This document shows, in pieces, positions 48,101 through 58,715 of a DNA stretch of 64,000 bases. The translations under genes were made by a program, and so were the position numbers. Below the pieces are notes generated by a model. It worked only from the letters and a program-made list of their open reading frames with translations. It ran no database searches and was not told the origin of the DNA. Source of the DNA: Trichopria drosophilae (lineage: Eukaryota > Arthropoda > Insecta > Hymenoptera > Diapriidae). Where the stretch lies: the NCBI GenBank assembly GCA_030407085.1, contig CM059587.1, positions 105,421,501-105,485,500 of the forward strand, read 5' to 3'. Position 1 is the first letter of the stretch, and each line of letters begins with the position of its first letter.

Positions 48101-50361
48101 GAATGAATTACATTAGACCGTTCTGAAAGTGAAACTTTGTATAAGTGATGCATTTTCTTAATTGTTTCCTGTTTAGAGTTTAAAACTAATTACATTTCAA
48201 ACATGTTTTATGTTAAATTTACTTTCTAGGTCGTTTTATAATAATTAAAAATATTTTAGTCTTAATTTGTATCCGCAACAATTACAGAACAAACACAAAA
48301 TTATAATACTCTGGAGGAAATGGAATAAATAACGGTACAAATAACGATAAAGAAACATTTATTAGTAATATTATGCAAAGGCATATTAATTTCTTGACCG
48401 CTAATTGAATATTGTTGAAGAGGAAGTCTTGGTAGGACGGTCAGTAGACAAAATTAAACTAACGTTAATTTGACGTTTCGGCTATGATGATAGCCATCTT
48501 CAAAAATTTTATTGATCAATTGATCTTATAACGACGATTACATAGTTGCGGGTGTTTCTGGCGGTTCGATTGAACTTGCCATTTTAAAAATTTTTCGACA
48601 TAATTAATTAACAAAAAAAAAATAATTGAAAACCGCAAAAACACTTCAATTAAAACCTCCATTATAAAAATTAATATTAAATAAAGAAACATGTCTACTG
48701 ACATAATAATTGAAAGTATTCAGGAGAAATGTGAAAAGTTTAAAAAGGTTGAATGAGAAAATCGCAGATTTTTAAAAATTAAAAAATCATAATTATATCC
48801 CACCTCTTCGCAGCTAAAAACCCGACAAATCACAAAACAGGCTCGTCAAAAATGCGACATTCATAAACCAGATATTTAAAAAAACAGAAATTAAAAACTA
48901 GACATTAAAAAAAAAAGATATTCAAAAAACAGGCATTTAAAAAACAGACATTAAAAAAACAGAGGTTCAAACCAGACTTTTAAAAAAACTTTCAAAATAT
49001 ATCTGCATTTTTAACAGTGTGGTTTTTTTTTTAATGTCTGGTTTTAACAGTCGTGTTTTTGAAGTATCTGTGTTTTGATTTGTCGAGTTTTTGCGGTGCC
49101 GTTTACAAAATAGCGTGACGATTAAAGAGCATATTAATGAATCGGGTCGAAAATGAAATTGTACAAAGTTTATAACTAACTCCTTCACATCTTTATATCA
49201 ATTTTTCCATTTTTCACATTTTAACTTTTTATCTTTATTTTTCCTGTTATCTATTCAATTTCATCCGGAGTAATATCATTTTCTGTTTTTTGTTGTTGTA
49301 ATTGTTGACGATATAAATCAAGACTAAATAAAAAAAGAACATGATTTTTCTCCGATATAAAAAATGCAGTTTATTAAAGTTTGCTGTGATTATATGTTAT
49401 ATATTTTAACTACTTATTTAGGCAAATTTAGCCTATAATAATCGTAAAACTAACTGAAAAGCTGTGTCTTATCTTATTAACTGGTAGTTCCAAATATTCT
49501 TTTATTTCTGGTGAAAATATTACATATTTCAATAAATACTTTAGCTTATTCCTTACATCATTATAATTTTAACAAATGTTTACGTATATATAATAAACAT
49601 TTTTTTTAAACGTTTTAAAAACTGATACGCGTCATTAAAATTCAAAATAATCGTTATCATGTATATAATTAATATATAAATATTTGTCGTTGTCGTTGCA
49701 AACATTTTTTAATAATTAAAACAATAAATTTGTTCTCAATATGCTTAAATTATGTATTTTTACTGATTAATTCTAAGAATGATATAATACTAGTCGGACA
49801 TAATCACACGTTTTATATATTTGCATTAGCCTCTATACATGATACATCTGTTAATAAGTTAGTTATTGCGCAATCAACTCAACAACAATGTTTCTTGTAA
49901 AGGAAAGAAATACTTACAATTATAATGAAACAATGTGATAATGATTGATTAAAATTTTAAGTGCATTAGAGTAACTTTAAAGTTTTTATGTTCAATATTT
50001 ACAGATTTAAAAAAAAAAACAGTAGTTTTCTTGGTTTATAATGACTTCAAGGACTTTATTCTTTGGTGAATTTGGAAAATGTCATATTTAAAAATAATTA
50101 TAGCACATAAAATTTGTAATAAATCTGTTGTTTTTCTGAATGTGATCATGTACTTAGGATATATTCCTGTTTTGCTAAACTTATACATATTTTATAATAT
50201 ATTTTATCCTATATTTGATAAAATTAAATTAATGATGAATTACCAAAATCTGCTGATTGAAAATTGGTTTGAGGATGAAGGACCATACATTTACAGCATT
50301 CTGCATGTGGAACCGAAACCAACATAACCGTTAACAACGAGCACAAGGTAACAGTTTTCAT
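45178..50361 (-). CDS. TIMP-like metalloproteinase inhibitor B
   Basis: Second TIMP-family paralogue. Model: join of 50244-50361 (118 nt), 47570-47652 (83), 45920-46147 (228) and 45178-45366 (189), 205 residues. The first three exons have exactly the same lengths and phases as in gene A. The signal peptide ends PHAEC and the mature part starts CKCMVLHPQTNFQSADF. VFKGEND again spans the exon 2/3 junction. Then come YCG, TYIISGSINGGKL, VCGM and TCEV, and a short C-domain with six cysteines ending CQWKTSESYQKC. An extra cysteine directly precedes the canonical Cys1. An in-frame upstream ATG at 50373 could extend the N-terminus by four residues. Sequence identity to A is low outside the motifs, so this is an old or fast-evolving duplicate. 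Confidence 0.84.
46480..46550. repeat. CAGGCCCTGATCAGGG short repeats
   Basis: Two copies (CAGGCCCTGATCAGGG and CAGGCCCTGCTCAGGG), each a small near-palindrome, in intron 2 of TIMP-like gene B. Origin unclear. Confidence 0.5.
48472..48503 (-). ncRNA. Degenerate hammerhead-like motif, Penelope-type
   Basis: Minus strand reads TTGAAGA-T-GGCTAT-CATC-ATAGCC-GAAA-CGTC: a box close to CUGANGA, a perfect six-pair stem, then GAAAC. Position C3 of the catalytic core is U here and one extra base sits before the stem, so activity is doubtful. The same arrangement occurs at 52501-52533. It marks a relic Penelope-like end in intron 1 of TIMP-like gene B. Confidence 0.45.
48811..49105. repeat. Palindromic cluster of about 17-bp ACAGACATTAAAAAA units
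   Basis: About eight imperfect units (for example CCAGATATTTAAAAAA, ACAGGCATTTAAAAA, ACAGACATTAAAAAA) run one way between about 48870 and 48985. Complementary units (TTTTAATGTCTGGTTTT) follow. The outer arms AAACCCGACAAATCA and TGATTTGTCGAGTTTTT pair. Confidence 0.65.
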
Positions 50362-50373
50362 ACTGAAAATCAT

Positions 50374-52490
50374 CTAAAAAATGCACATTTAGTTTACTTG
50401 AATCCAATAGAAGGCCGAACGGAAGAATCCACTTTATTACAACGAAATTAAATAATTATCCTGATCTATATGATCACTGATGTAACGTGCACACTTATAT
50501 TTTTATGTTAAGAAAATAATTCAATATCATAATTTTGAACACAACAATTTTGTAGATTAACATATTAAAGTATTTTAATAATAAACATTTGTTATTTACG
50601 CAGTAAGATAAACGAATTTGTTATCAACGAAAACATTATTTTATGATTTATTAATTATAATTTTTTACTGGAATGAAAAACACTGTGCACTGTTACAATT
50701 TCACTTATATGTGTTAATTTAGTAACGTAAACAAAATGCTATGGATTTTTATGCCAGTACACGAACCTCAATTCGAAGCACTCGCTTATCTACCGACGGC
50801 AAACTACGACACACTGCAGTGACAAACGAATGCATTCATCTTTTGTAACTCGCTCAATTACCGAGCATAATCTCGGGAATCCTAACATCGAAGGTTACGT
50901 TTGCAGAAGCAACAATTTTCCTGGTCGTGTGGAGAAAAACATATTGCAACATTTCTTTATTTTTAAAATGCAACAATTGTTATTTTGAAGTGACGCTTCC
51001 AAGTAGTACTACTCCGAAGGAATAATTTTGTTTTTGTTTTTCTTTGCCTGATGACATTTGGCTCTACAGTCGAACCCCCTTTAACGAATACTCCGTTTTC
51101 GAATATGCAGACGTTTCCATTAACGAATAATTTCCCTTCTTTCGGAATCCTCACTTGAAACCCCTTTAGACGCTTTGAGGATATTGCGCATGAGCCTCGG
51201 AAGGTTCCTACGAAGGAGAAAAAGTTGGAGGTGGGGAGTCGATATGTTCTCCTTAAATATTCGTTAAATTTAAATGCCGCGTATTGTCCCGACCGTATTC
51301 GTTAACGGGGGTTCGACTATAAATAATTTTCAAGTGAGGTCAGGAACAAATTGGGCATTTCACACGTTAAACAATTTTTCTTATTTTCGATAAATGTACG
51401 ATTACAATGCCGAATACCTCTTCTATCGTTTCAAAATATTATCTCCATAATTAACAATTACAATTTTAAATTTATATAGTATATCATACAGCACAGCTTA
51501 AATTCAAGTATTTATTTTTTTGTATATTTATTTTTTGTAACTTTGCAAAACAAGTAGAATAAATTGAGCTATTGCAATTTTATTTTTTGAAATTGTATTA
51601 TGTTTTTTAAACTATTTTTCTAAAGGTTGACATGTAAAATAATGCAAATATTTAAAAGTTTGTAAAAACGCAGCAGAATTTTGTAATTGTTTCTCTTTCA
51701 TAAAACTACTTATAGTAGATAATGGGCATCGTCATGTGCAGATAATGCACGTGTCACGCGCATATGCAAATACATAAAATAATCATTCCGTAGCTTCTTT
51801 TTTAGACACAAAAAACGTACTTAATTGCAAAATAGCACATTAGTATAATGCGCGTTTTAAGACAAATGTATATATTTATCATTTGAACTAACGGTTTCTA
51901 ATTACATTTTTTGACCAAGTCGTAACATTTGAGAAGATGAATTAGTTTTAAGATTGAGAGACTAGATGTCACTGTTAAAAATAATTTTCGGCAATATTTT
52001 ACTCTAGTTACACAATCTTAAGCGATTTTGTTAAACACACATTTCTTAGTAGCGTTAACGAAAGAATTTTCCAATTAATTGAAAAAATCCCCTATATAAT
52101 TTATTGTAAAGGTGACGCCTTTTTTACAAAGATTTACCAAAAGGTACAAAATATTGTTCAATGTCAAAAAAGTTGTTCGGGGGTCTCGATGCTATTTCAG
52201 ATATTTGTATTCGATTTCCGTAACCAAGAGTTGGGTTTTAATTTGAAACACTATTAACCCCATTTGTCACTAATTATGTCATTTGAACGATTAATTATTA
52301 TTTAAATTCTCTTTTCTTGGCATTTAATCGCGAAGAATCTGAATCCATATTACATTCTAAACAAAATAAATAATACGAGAGTATTTTTTTGAATAAATAA
52401 ATCTTTCTTTCTTCTCTGACTCTTTCTTAAGTGAAATGTTCTTCGTTGTATTTGTATCGTATGTCAGATTTAGTTGGTGTTTTAAATAAA
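50374..52490. other. Region between TIMP-like gene B and the Penelope-like element
   Basis: Contains the probable gene B promoter and the pogo-type MITE at 51067-51319. Otherwise AT-rich with no gene recognised. Confidence 0.35.
51067..51319. mobile_element. 253-bp pogo/Tigger-type MITE
   Basis: Left end CAGTCGAACCCCCTTTAACG, right end CGTTAACGGGGGTTCGACTA, flanked by TA. The CAGTCGAACC...GTTAACGAATA termini are typical of pogo-like elements. No transposase. Confidence 0.8.
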
Positions 52491-52500
52491 TAAGACAGTT

Positions 52501-52533
52501 GACGTTTCGGTCATTTGTTTTGACCCTCTTCAG
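52501..52533 (-). ncRNA. Hammerhead-ribozyme-like motif of the Penelope-like element
   Basis: Minus strand reads CTGAAGA-G-GGTCA-AAACAAA-TGACC-GAAA-CGTC. CUGANGA and GAAA core boxes flank a five-pair stem II. Penelope-like elements are known to carry minimal hammerhead motifs in their terminal repeats. One extra G lies between the core and stem II, so cleavage competence is uncertain. Confidence 0.55.
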
Positions 52534-53023
52534 ATATATTTCTGTATATATAAAAAAATTACAAAATAATATATATTATGATGGTAAAATTACAATAATG
52601 AAAAACTCTTTTGAATATTTCTGACTAACTTTTCAGTATGTTTTGTTTTGGAAATTGTGATTTTGTTTAAATTTTGTATCTGCTTACCTGTATTTAATTA
52701 TTGTTGTGTTGGTTTGAATTTGTAGAATATGCCGGTTTTGTAGATATTGACTGTTATTGACTGGAAAAAAATTATTTTTATGAGTTTTCACTCAGTAAGC
52801 AGACAAAAACCAAAAAAAGAAAAAAAGAATTTTTTTAATTTTTTAATTATTTATAAAAAAAAGAAGAGTAGAAAATTGCACTGTGTTTAAATTTTGGTAG
52901 AATGAAAAAAAGACTTTTGTCTGAATATTCACGCACTTTCGTTTCTATTGTATGAAAGGAGACTGAAAAGTTTTTCAGATTACATAATATTCTGTGTACA
53001 TTTTGTTTTCGTTCTATTTACAT

Positions 53024-54523
53024 TTATTGTTTTGAATTTTGAACTTGAAGTAGCGGTATATATGTGTCTGGTAAATTTGATTTTTCAAAACGGATGTTTA
53101 CTGATTTTGTGTTATTTTTGATAAAAAAGTTTTCCATATGTTTTCTTTTGTATTTATTTCTTTCTATTGCTAGAATTTTGACGTTTGAAAAATCAAAATT
53201 ATGTCCTGTATTAATTCTATGTGTTGTAAGTCCTGTGTATTTGTCTTCGTTTAAGTAGATGTTATGTTTATGTTCGGTTATTGTGTTTTTTAAAAGTCTG
53301 CCTGTTTCACCTATATAGACTCCGTCGCAGTTATTGCATTTGATTTCATATACTACGTCCTTTTGATGTAATTTGTCTGTTTTGTCTTTGAACGGTTTAA
53401 TGCCACCAATATTTGTGTTCGTTGGTTTGAATACTACTCTAATGTCATTATTTCTGAAATTACTTCTTATATTCTCTGAGATATTTTTAAAATATGGAAT
53501 GCTAATGGTTTTGATATATTTTTTGTCGTTTGGTTTTGTATCAAGGGTGTTGTATATTTTGTAGACTCTTTTTCTAAAACATTCATTGATTATGTATATG
53601 GGGTACCCGTTTTCTGTTAGTATTTGTTTAACTAGTTTTAGATTTTTTTCTCTAAATTTAATATGTGCTAATCTTAATGCTCTGTCGATTAATCCGAAAG
53701 CTACTCCTATTTTGTAATGTAATGGGTGGTTTGAATGGAAATTTAAGTATCTGCCAGAAAATGTATTTTTATGGTACCAGTCTGTAATTAAGGTATTTCT
53801 ATCGTTAATAATAAGTAAATCTAAAAAACTAATTCTTTTGTTGTCTTCTTTTTCTATGGTGAAAGTAATTTTATTTTGAAAACCTTTGATTTTATGTAAG
53901 CTATTGAAGATGGGTAAAATTGTATCTAAAAATTCGTTTGGAACAATTGTTAAAATGTCGTCTACGTATCTATGGTAAAATGGAAGTTTGCACGGTAATT
54001 TTTGTATAAGAATGTTTTCTATAAAATCCATTAATAAATCTGCTGCTATTGGTGATAATGGTGATCCCATTGGTAATCCGTATTTTTGTTTATAGTTTTT
54101 ACCTTGAAATTGAAAGTATAGAGATTTGAAAATGATGTCTAGTCCTTCAAAAAATTCAGTTTGTGGAATTTTTGTGTGTTCTTTAATTTCGTTCCAATTG
54201 TTTTTTAAAATTAATTTTACTATGTCAGTTGAAACGTTAGTAAATAAAGAGACTACATCTAATGAAATTAATGTGTGATTTTCCGGAATTTTGAAGTTAT
54301 TTATTTTATTATGTAAATCCCAGCTGTCTTTGACTCTTTTTGATATCTTTTTTGTGAGAGTAGAAATAATTTCAGTATAGAAAGCAGATAGTTTGTAAGT
54401 AGGTGAGTTTATTGTCGAGATAATGATACGTAATGGATTGTTTGGTTTGTGTATTTTAGGTAGTCCTAAAATATTTTTTTGAATGATTTTAAAATCAATT
54501 TTATTTGTTTCCGTATACAACAA
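53024..54523 (-). CDS. Penelope-like reverse transcriptase with GIY-YIG endonuclease domain (partial)
   Basis: An uninterrupted 499-residue frame. RT landmarks: LPKIHKP (21-27), LISLDVVSLFTN (85-96, motif A Asp89), GLPMGSPLSP (149-158), YVDD (186-189) and FLDL (233-236). The GIY-YIG nuclease follows: CNNCDGVYIGETGR (396-409), a His-rich stretch with H418 and H420, THRINTGH near 434-441, and a candidate catalytic Glu464 in HMENFFI. The CxxC-GVYIGETGR order is diagnostic of Penelope/Poseidon-type elements. No stop or frameshift inside suggests a fairly recent insertion. The frame has no ATG at its left edge (it begins at TTG codons) because the 5' part is missing. Confidence 0.9.
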   Translation of the reverse strand: MLYTETNKIDFKIIQKNILGLPKIHKPNNPLRIIISTINSPTYKLSAFYTEIISTLTKKISKRVKDSWDLHNKINNFKIPENHTLISLDVVSLFTNVSTDIVKLILKNNWNEIKEHTKIPQTEFFEGLDIIFKSLYFQFQGKNYKQKYGLPMGSPLSPIAADLLMDFIENILIQKLPCKLPFYHRYVDDILTIVPNEFLDTILPIFNSLHKIKGFQNKITFTIEKEDNKRISFLDLLIINDRNTLITDWYHKNTFSGRYLNFHSNHPLHYKIGVAFGLIDRALRLAHIKFREKNLKLVKQILTENGYPIYIINECFRKRVYKIYNTLDTKPNDKKYIKTISIPYFKNISENIRSNFRNNDIRVVFKPTNTNIGGIKPFKDKTDKLHQKDVVYEIKCNNCDGVYIGETGRLLKNTITEHKHNIYLNEDKYTGLTTHRINTGHNFDFSNVKILAIERNKYKRKHMENFFIKNNTKSVNIRFEKSNLPDTYIPLLQVQNSKQ

Positions 54524-54538
54524 ATTTATATGGTATTC

Positions 54539-57500
54539 TTATTTTGGACTTTGAATGCATTCTTTAAATTCCTTTGAATTAGTCCACTGACACACTCCTT
54601 CCCTCGAAACGCATACTTCCCACCGTTGCTGGCAAAAGGAAGTATTCATGTCTCCATTAAGAACGCATACCGTATTGTTCTTGTCTATGCCTTCATATTT
54701 CGACTCGTCTACCTAAATAACAATGCATGGTACAAGTGAAATTAATAAATTAATAGCAGATAATGCATCAATAACATTTTCATTTTGGTTTTGTTCGAAT
54801 CAAATATTTGGAATAATATTTATGATGTTAGAAATAAGAAATTTTGTGTTTTAACGTTATCTCCCGATTTTTTAAAATTATTTTCTAATCGGCGGTCGTA
54901 TATGGGTGGTGTCTCTAATTAAAATACATACCGAGTTTTCGTCCTGTGGGTCTTCATACTGGGGCACTTTTACCTAAATAACAATGCATACAAGCGATAT
55001 TTAAACAATTAAAAGCAGAACACACATTAATACAATTACAATTCTGTTCATGTTCGTATTAACAATTATTCAATTCGGGTTAACAATATCTTTGCTGTTA
55101 GAAATAAGAAAACTTTTTTCGGTGTTGAAGAGAATTTTTAAATTCAAAATGGCGGATCCTTCGCATATCGCACACTTGTATTGAGAACTATTATAATGGA
55201 TTTTTACTAAAGAGTGATTACTTGTTTTTGAATATTATTAGTAAATTAATTGAATTGCTTTAAATTCCAATTAGTAATTGGAGTAAGTTACATATAAACA
55301 TTAACCCCTTCACTAGTCTAACGAAGGGAATATTTTATCCAATTTAAGAACTGGACCATTTCTAGACAGTCTAAGGCATACCGAATAATATGGTTAGGTA
55401 TTAGGTAAATTTCTTCAATAACAATTAATGAAATCGATTGAAACTGGAGTCGCGGATTATAAATCTGATGATATATTTTGAAAATTTAAAATGGCGGATC
55501 CAATATGGCAGACAAATTTCTAAAAAATCTAACCATTTTGCTTGTAACTTGCTACTCAGGGGGTTTCGAGGTTGCTGATTACAAATCTAATGTAATTTTG
55601 AAAGTGCAAAATCCGACATGATAAATTTTCGAAATCTGACTTCAAATTCGTATTCGCGGTCCCGGAAACCCTCGAGAGACAAGTATGAAACGAAATGGTT
55701 TGATTTTAGAAAATTTGCCCTCCATACTGAGGCCGAATTTTTAAAGATTCCATGTACCCAACTTTTCTTTTCATTAATTTTTTGCAGAAGTGTTATTAGG
55801 TAACTTACTTAGCGTCTAGTTCTTGATTAATTACTAAGGAAGAAACTTAAAGAGGATAAACACTTCTAATGTATACATTCAATGAATTTTTGTTGAAATT
55901 GTAGTGCAAGGAATTCTCGACTAGTCAAATTTACGAAAGGAAATGATTCTAATGCAATATAATGGAGGTTATGTTCACAAAATAATGACATTATTCTAAG
56001 CGATAGAACGGTGGAACGAAAACGTCACCTGACAGTGACAATCATTGGTACTAGTAGAAATTAGTTTTAATTTTTTTTTATATTATGAAATAATAATATC
56101 GAAATAAACTTTTTTTATATTATTTAAATAGCTTTGAAAAAAATTAAAACTAATGTCCAAATGTCAATTCATCAAAAAATATTTTTCTACGGAGTTATTT
56201 GAAAAAAAAACACTGTTTCATATATGACATATTGTGCATTTCTTCCTATCTGAGTAATTTCTCTTTTTACCGAAAGCTGTAGCTACTGTGCCCATCTTCC
56301 AAGGCGAATAGCTTTCGACAAAATTAATTAGCGCAGTTCTATTTACAGGTGATATTGTGCTCTTCTACTTTTAAAGTTTGCTTGCAGATATTAGAGAAAA
56401 ATATTAAAGTTTTAGAGAACAAACGAAGAAATAGAAAAATCATTTTGTTTGATTGCTAACTCACTTACCGAACATTTCTCCGCATTCTGTGCAATCAGCT
56501 CCATGATTTCTGTATCTTTTATTGTCGGATTCTTTTTATGAATATCACATGCGATGTGCTCTATATTATTATCATTATTTAGTCTTCCTGAAATAATTGC
56601 TTTCGAACCCTCATCATATTGGATAGAACACGAAGTTGTCATAAGTAGTGTCAGTTTCGGACTATGGCTTTCACCCTAAATAAAGAATTAATTTAAGTCA
56701 ACGAGCTTTTGAAAAAATGTATAGTTAACTATTTTTTCTAGGGTTAATTTAAATACAACGAATTTTATGAATTTTATTAAAGACAATTTCTTTTTACGTA
56801 AACTATTAAACCATACACTTCTAATAAATCCTCAAAGCTTGAGCCTTTATTGCAATTTGTTGAAGTAGAAAACAATGCTTCTTTTTTTAACTAATACCTT
56901 GTAATTTTAAATTACATTAAATGTTTAATTTACCTTAAAAACTCTCCGAACTCGCACTTGATAGCTAATAGTATTGAATTCGTTTTTAGGTGTTACATCC
57001 TTCTCGATGTCTACTGTCATAACTGAAAAGTTATTTATAGACAGTTAAATGTTAAATGGTTAGTGAAATGGAGTCATGTTGTTGATACGTAACTTTCTCT
57101 TCGAGAAATGGACAATTTAAATTATCAAATTGTGATACGTAAAATACGTATATTTCCGTACTTTTAAAATATTCACTTGTATATCCATTAGAATTTTAAT
57201 TTACCGATTTCGTTAACAAATTACAAAGCCTGTTAGTTTGTTATAGACATAAACCATGTAGTTTACGTTTAAGCACAAGCGATATATGAAGACAAAAATC
57301 GTGTTGGACCTACATTAAAATTTATCAACATACTTTAAAAGAATTGAGGGATATCATGAGATTCAAATCTGAACACGAACATTATAAAAATGCAGGTTTG
57401 GCTCTTCTCTAACAATCAGAATATCTTGAGTTCAAACCCTTTAGTGAGAAAACGATTTTTTCTTTTGAGAAAATTCAGTGGTATTTTGTTGTCTTATCCT

Positions 57501-58715
57501 CTAAGTCAATTTATGTAAGGACACGATTCTGGCTCACTTTAACCACAAATTTAACTAATTCCATTTTCACCAATAATTCGCCGCCTATTGAAGGTCAGAA
57601 TACAAGTAAATCTCCAGATTTTTAACCTCATTCACAAATGGTACTATTTGATCGTTCAGTTTCTGCGATGGTAAGTTTCTTGAATTAATTAATAGCTAAA
57701 GAATCGACGAGTTTACCAAAATGTGATGGATTGTGGAGTATCACTAGGTGAGTATGGTGAGAAAATCTTAGAGAATTTCCAAATTTAGGAATAGTCGGCA
57801 ACAGATAAGCAATTATTTTGGAAAGCAGTGACAAGGATAATAATACTATGATGCGGTGCCTATAAATAAGTTGTAAATTATCTGGACAAAGCGTTTTCGA
57901 TTTAGATAAAGAGGATTGGAATATGGACATTAGTTCATCAGGATGAATAATAGGAAATTAGAGTTTAGATAGATAAAGGAAGAGCTTCTATCAGAAATGT
58001 TGATTAAACCATAACCGGCGACATGGTACAGCAGATTTAGGAAAACTTCACAATTTTGTCTTCAGTGTGCATTACAAGTACGGCAATGAGGTTGTAAGAA
58101 TCTCTATGCAAGGTATGATGAGTAGGATGTAATGGTACAAAGTAAACAGCGTATTCAGAAATACATTTCTTTAGGTAGTATTGCAATTTGAATCATCGAT
58201 TATAATAATAGTTTAACATGATAGAGGTCCACCCAAATGACAAATAATAGCAACGAGAAAATTCCACGCATTATGAAACTTAACATTAACAACCACAAAT
58301 TTTGGATCTGTTAATAAACTGGATTTATAAAAAAATAAAACTGTCATATTAAATTTATTATTAGATTTTGTTAAATATCCTGTAAAATGGTAAGTCACTG
58401 AAGAGGTCCCTTTATCTAATTATTCGACGGTTTACTGCATAGAGATATTTCGTAAGGGAATTACGAAAGTTTGCATTCTCAACACATTCTATTTTCTTAA
58501 ATATTGTTGCATATGTTAAAAACTGGCAGATGGTAGTTAATTGGCAATACAGATTTTAATGATTTGCGTGCTCGTTTGAACTTACCATTTTGACTGTTTG
58601 CAAAAATGTTCTGTGTATGCGTTTGTGCACAACTACACGATTCTGAATTTGGTACGAAGATCCATAATACAATTAATAAGGAATAAAGTTTCCCGTATTT
58701 TTTACAAGCTGTCAT
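54539..58715 (-). CDS. TIMP-like metalloproteinase inhibitor C
   Basis: Third TIMP-family paralogue. Model: join of 58586-58715 (130 nt), 56934-57022 (89), 56469-56675 (207), 54932-54973 (42, optional) and 54539-54712 (174), giving 213 residues, or 199 without the optional exon. A signal peptide of about 26 residues is followed by CSCAQTHTQNIFANSQN, where HPQ has become HTQ. VFKGES spans the exon 2/3 junction, then TSC, AIISGRL, IAC and EKCS. The short C-domain ends VCQWTNSKEFKEC. Ten cysteines match A and B. Intron phases are again 1, 0, 0. TTTCAG directly precedes the ATG, so a non-coding first exon upstream is possible. The most divergent of the three; the loss of the HPQ proline and the shorter exon 3 may alter binding. 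Confidence 0.8.
54905..55113 (-). repeat. Diverged duplicate of the TIMP C last-exon 5' half and preceding intron
   Basis: Matches about 54645-54843, offset about 261-270 bp: ACCTAAATAACAATGCAT, AGCAGA, TTCATGTTCGTA/TTTTGTTCGAAT and GTTAGAAATAAGAAA correspond. The copy retains a splice acceptor and the first 14 codons but then degenerates to a stop. Confidence 0.75.
55301..55750. repeat. Relic repeat with TTAACCCC end and AATGGCGGATCC words
   Basis: TTAACCCCTTCACTAG at 55301 resembles a TTAA-type terminus. AAAATGGCGGATCCAATATGG and GGGTTTCGAGGTTGCTGATTAC recall 9955-10160. No matching right end was identified. In intron 3 of TIMP-like gene C. Confidence 0.4.

Larger units (their letters stand above)
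52490..54538 (-). mobile_element. Penelope-like retroelement, 5'-truncated
   Basis: Comprises a long RT plus GIY-YIG ORF (53024-54523), an AT-rich trailer, and a hammerhead-like motif (52501-52533) at the 3' side. About 200-300 N-terminal residues usual for the family are missing, consistent with 5' truncation during insertion. The truncation point falls immediately downstream of TIMP-like gene C's stop codon. Confidence 0.82.

Noticed and set aside
50079..50327. 82-codon plus-strand ORF
   Set aside because: Antisense to the first exon of TIMP-like gene B, which has a signal peptide and the CxC-HPQ motif.
53064..53564. Plus-strand ORFs opposite the Penelope-like RT
   Set aside because: Antisense shadows of the 499-residue RT frame.
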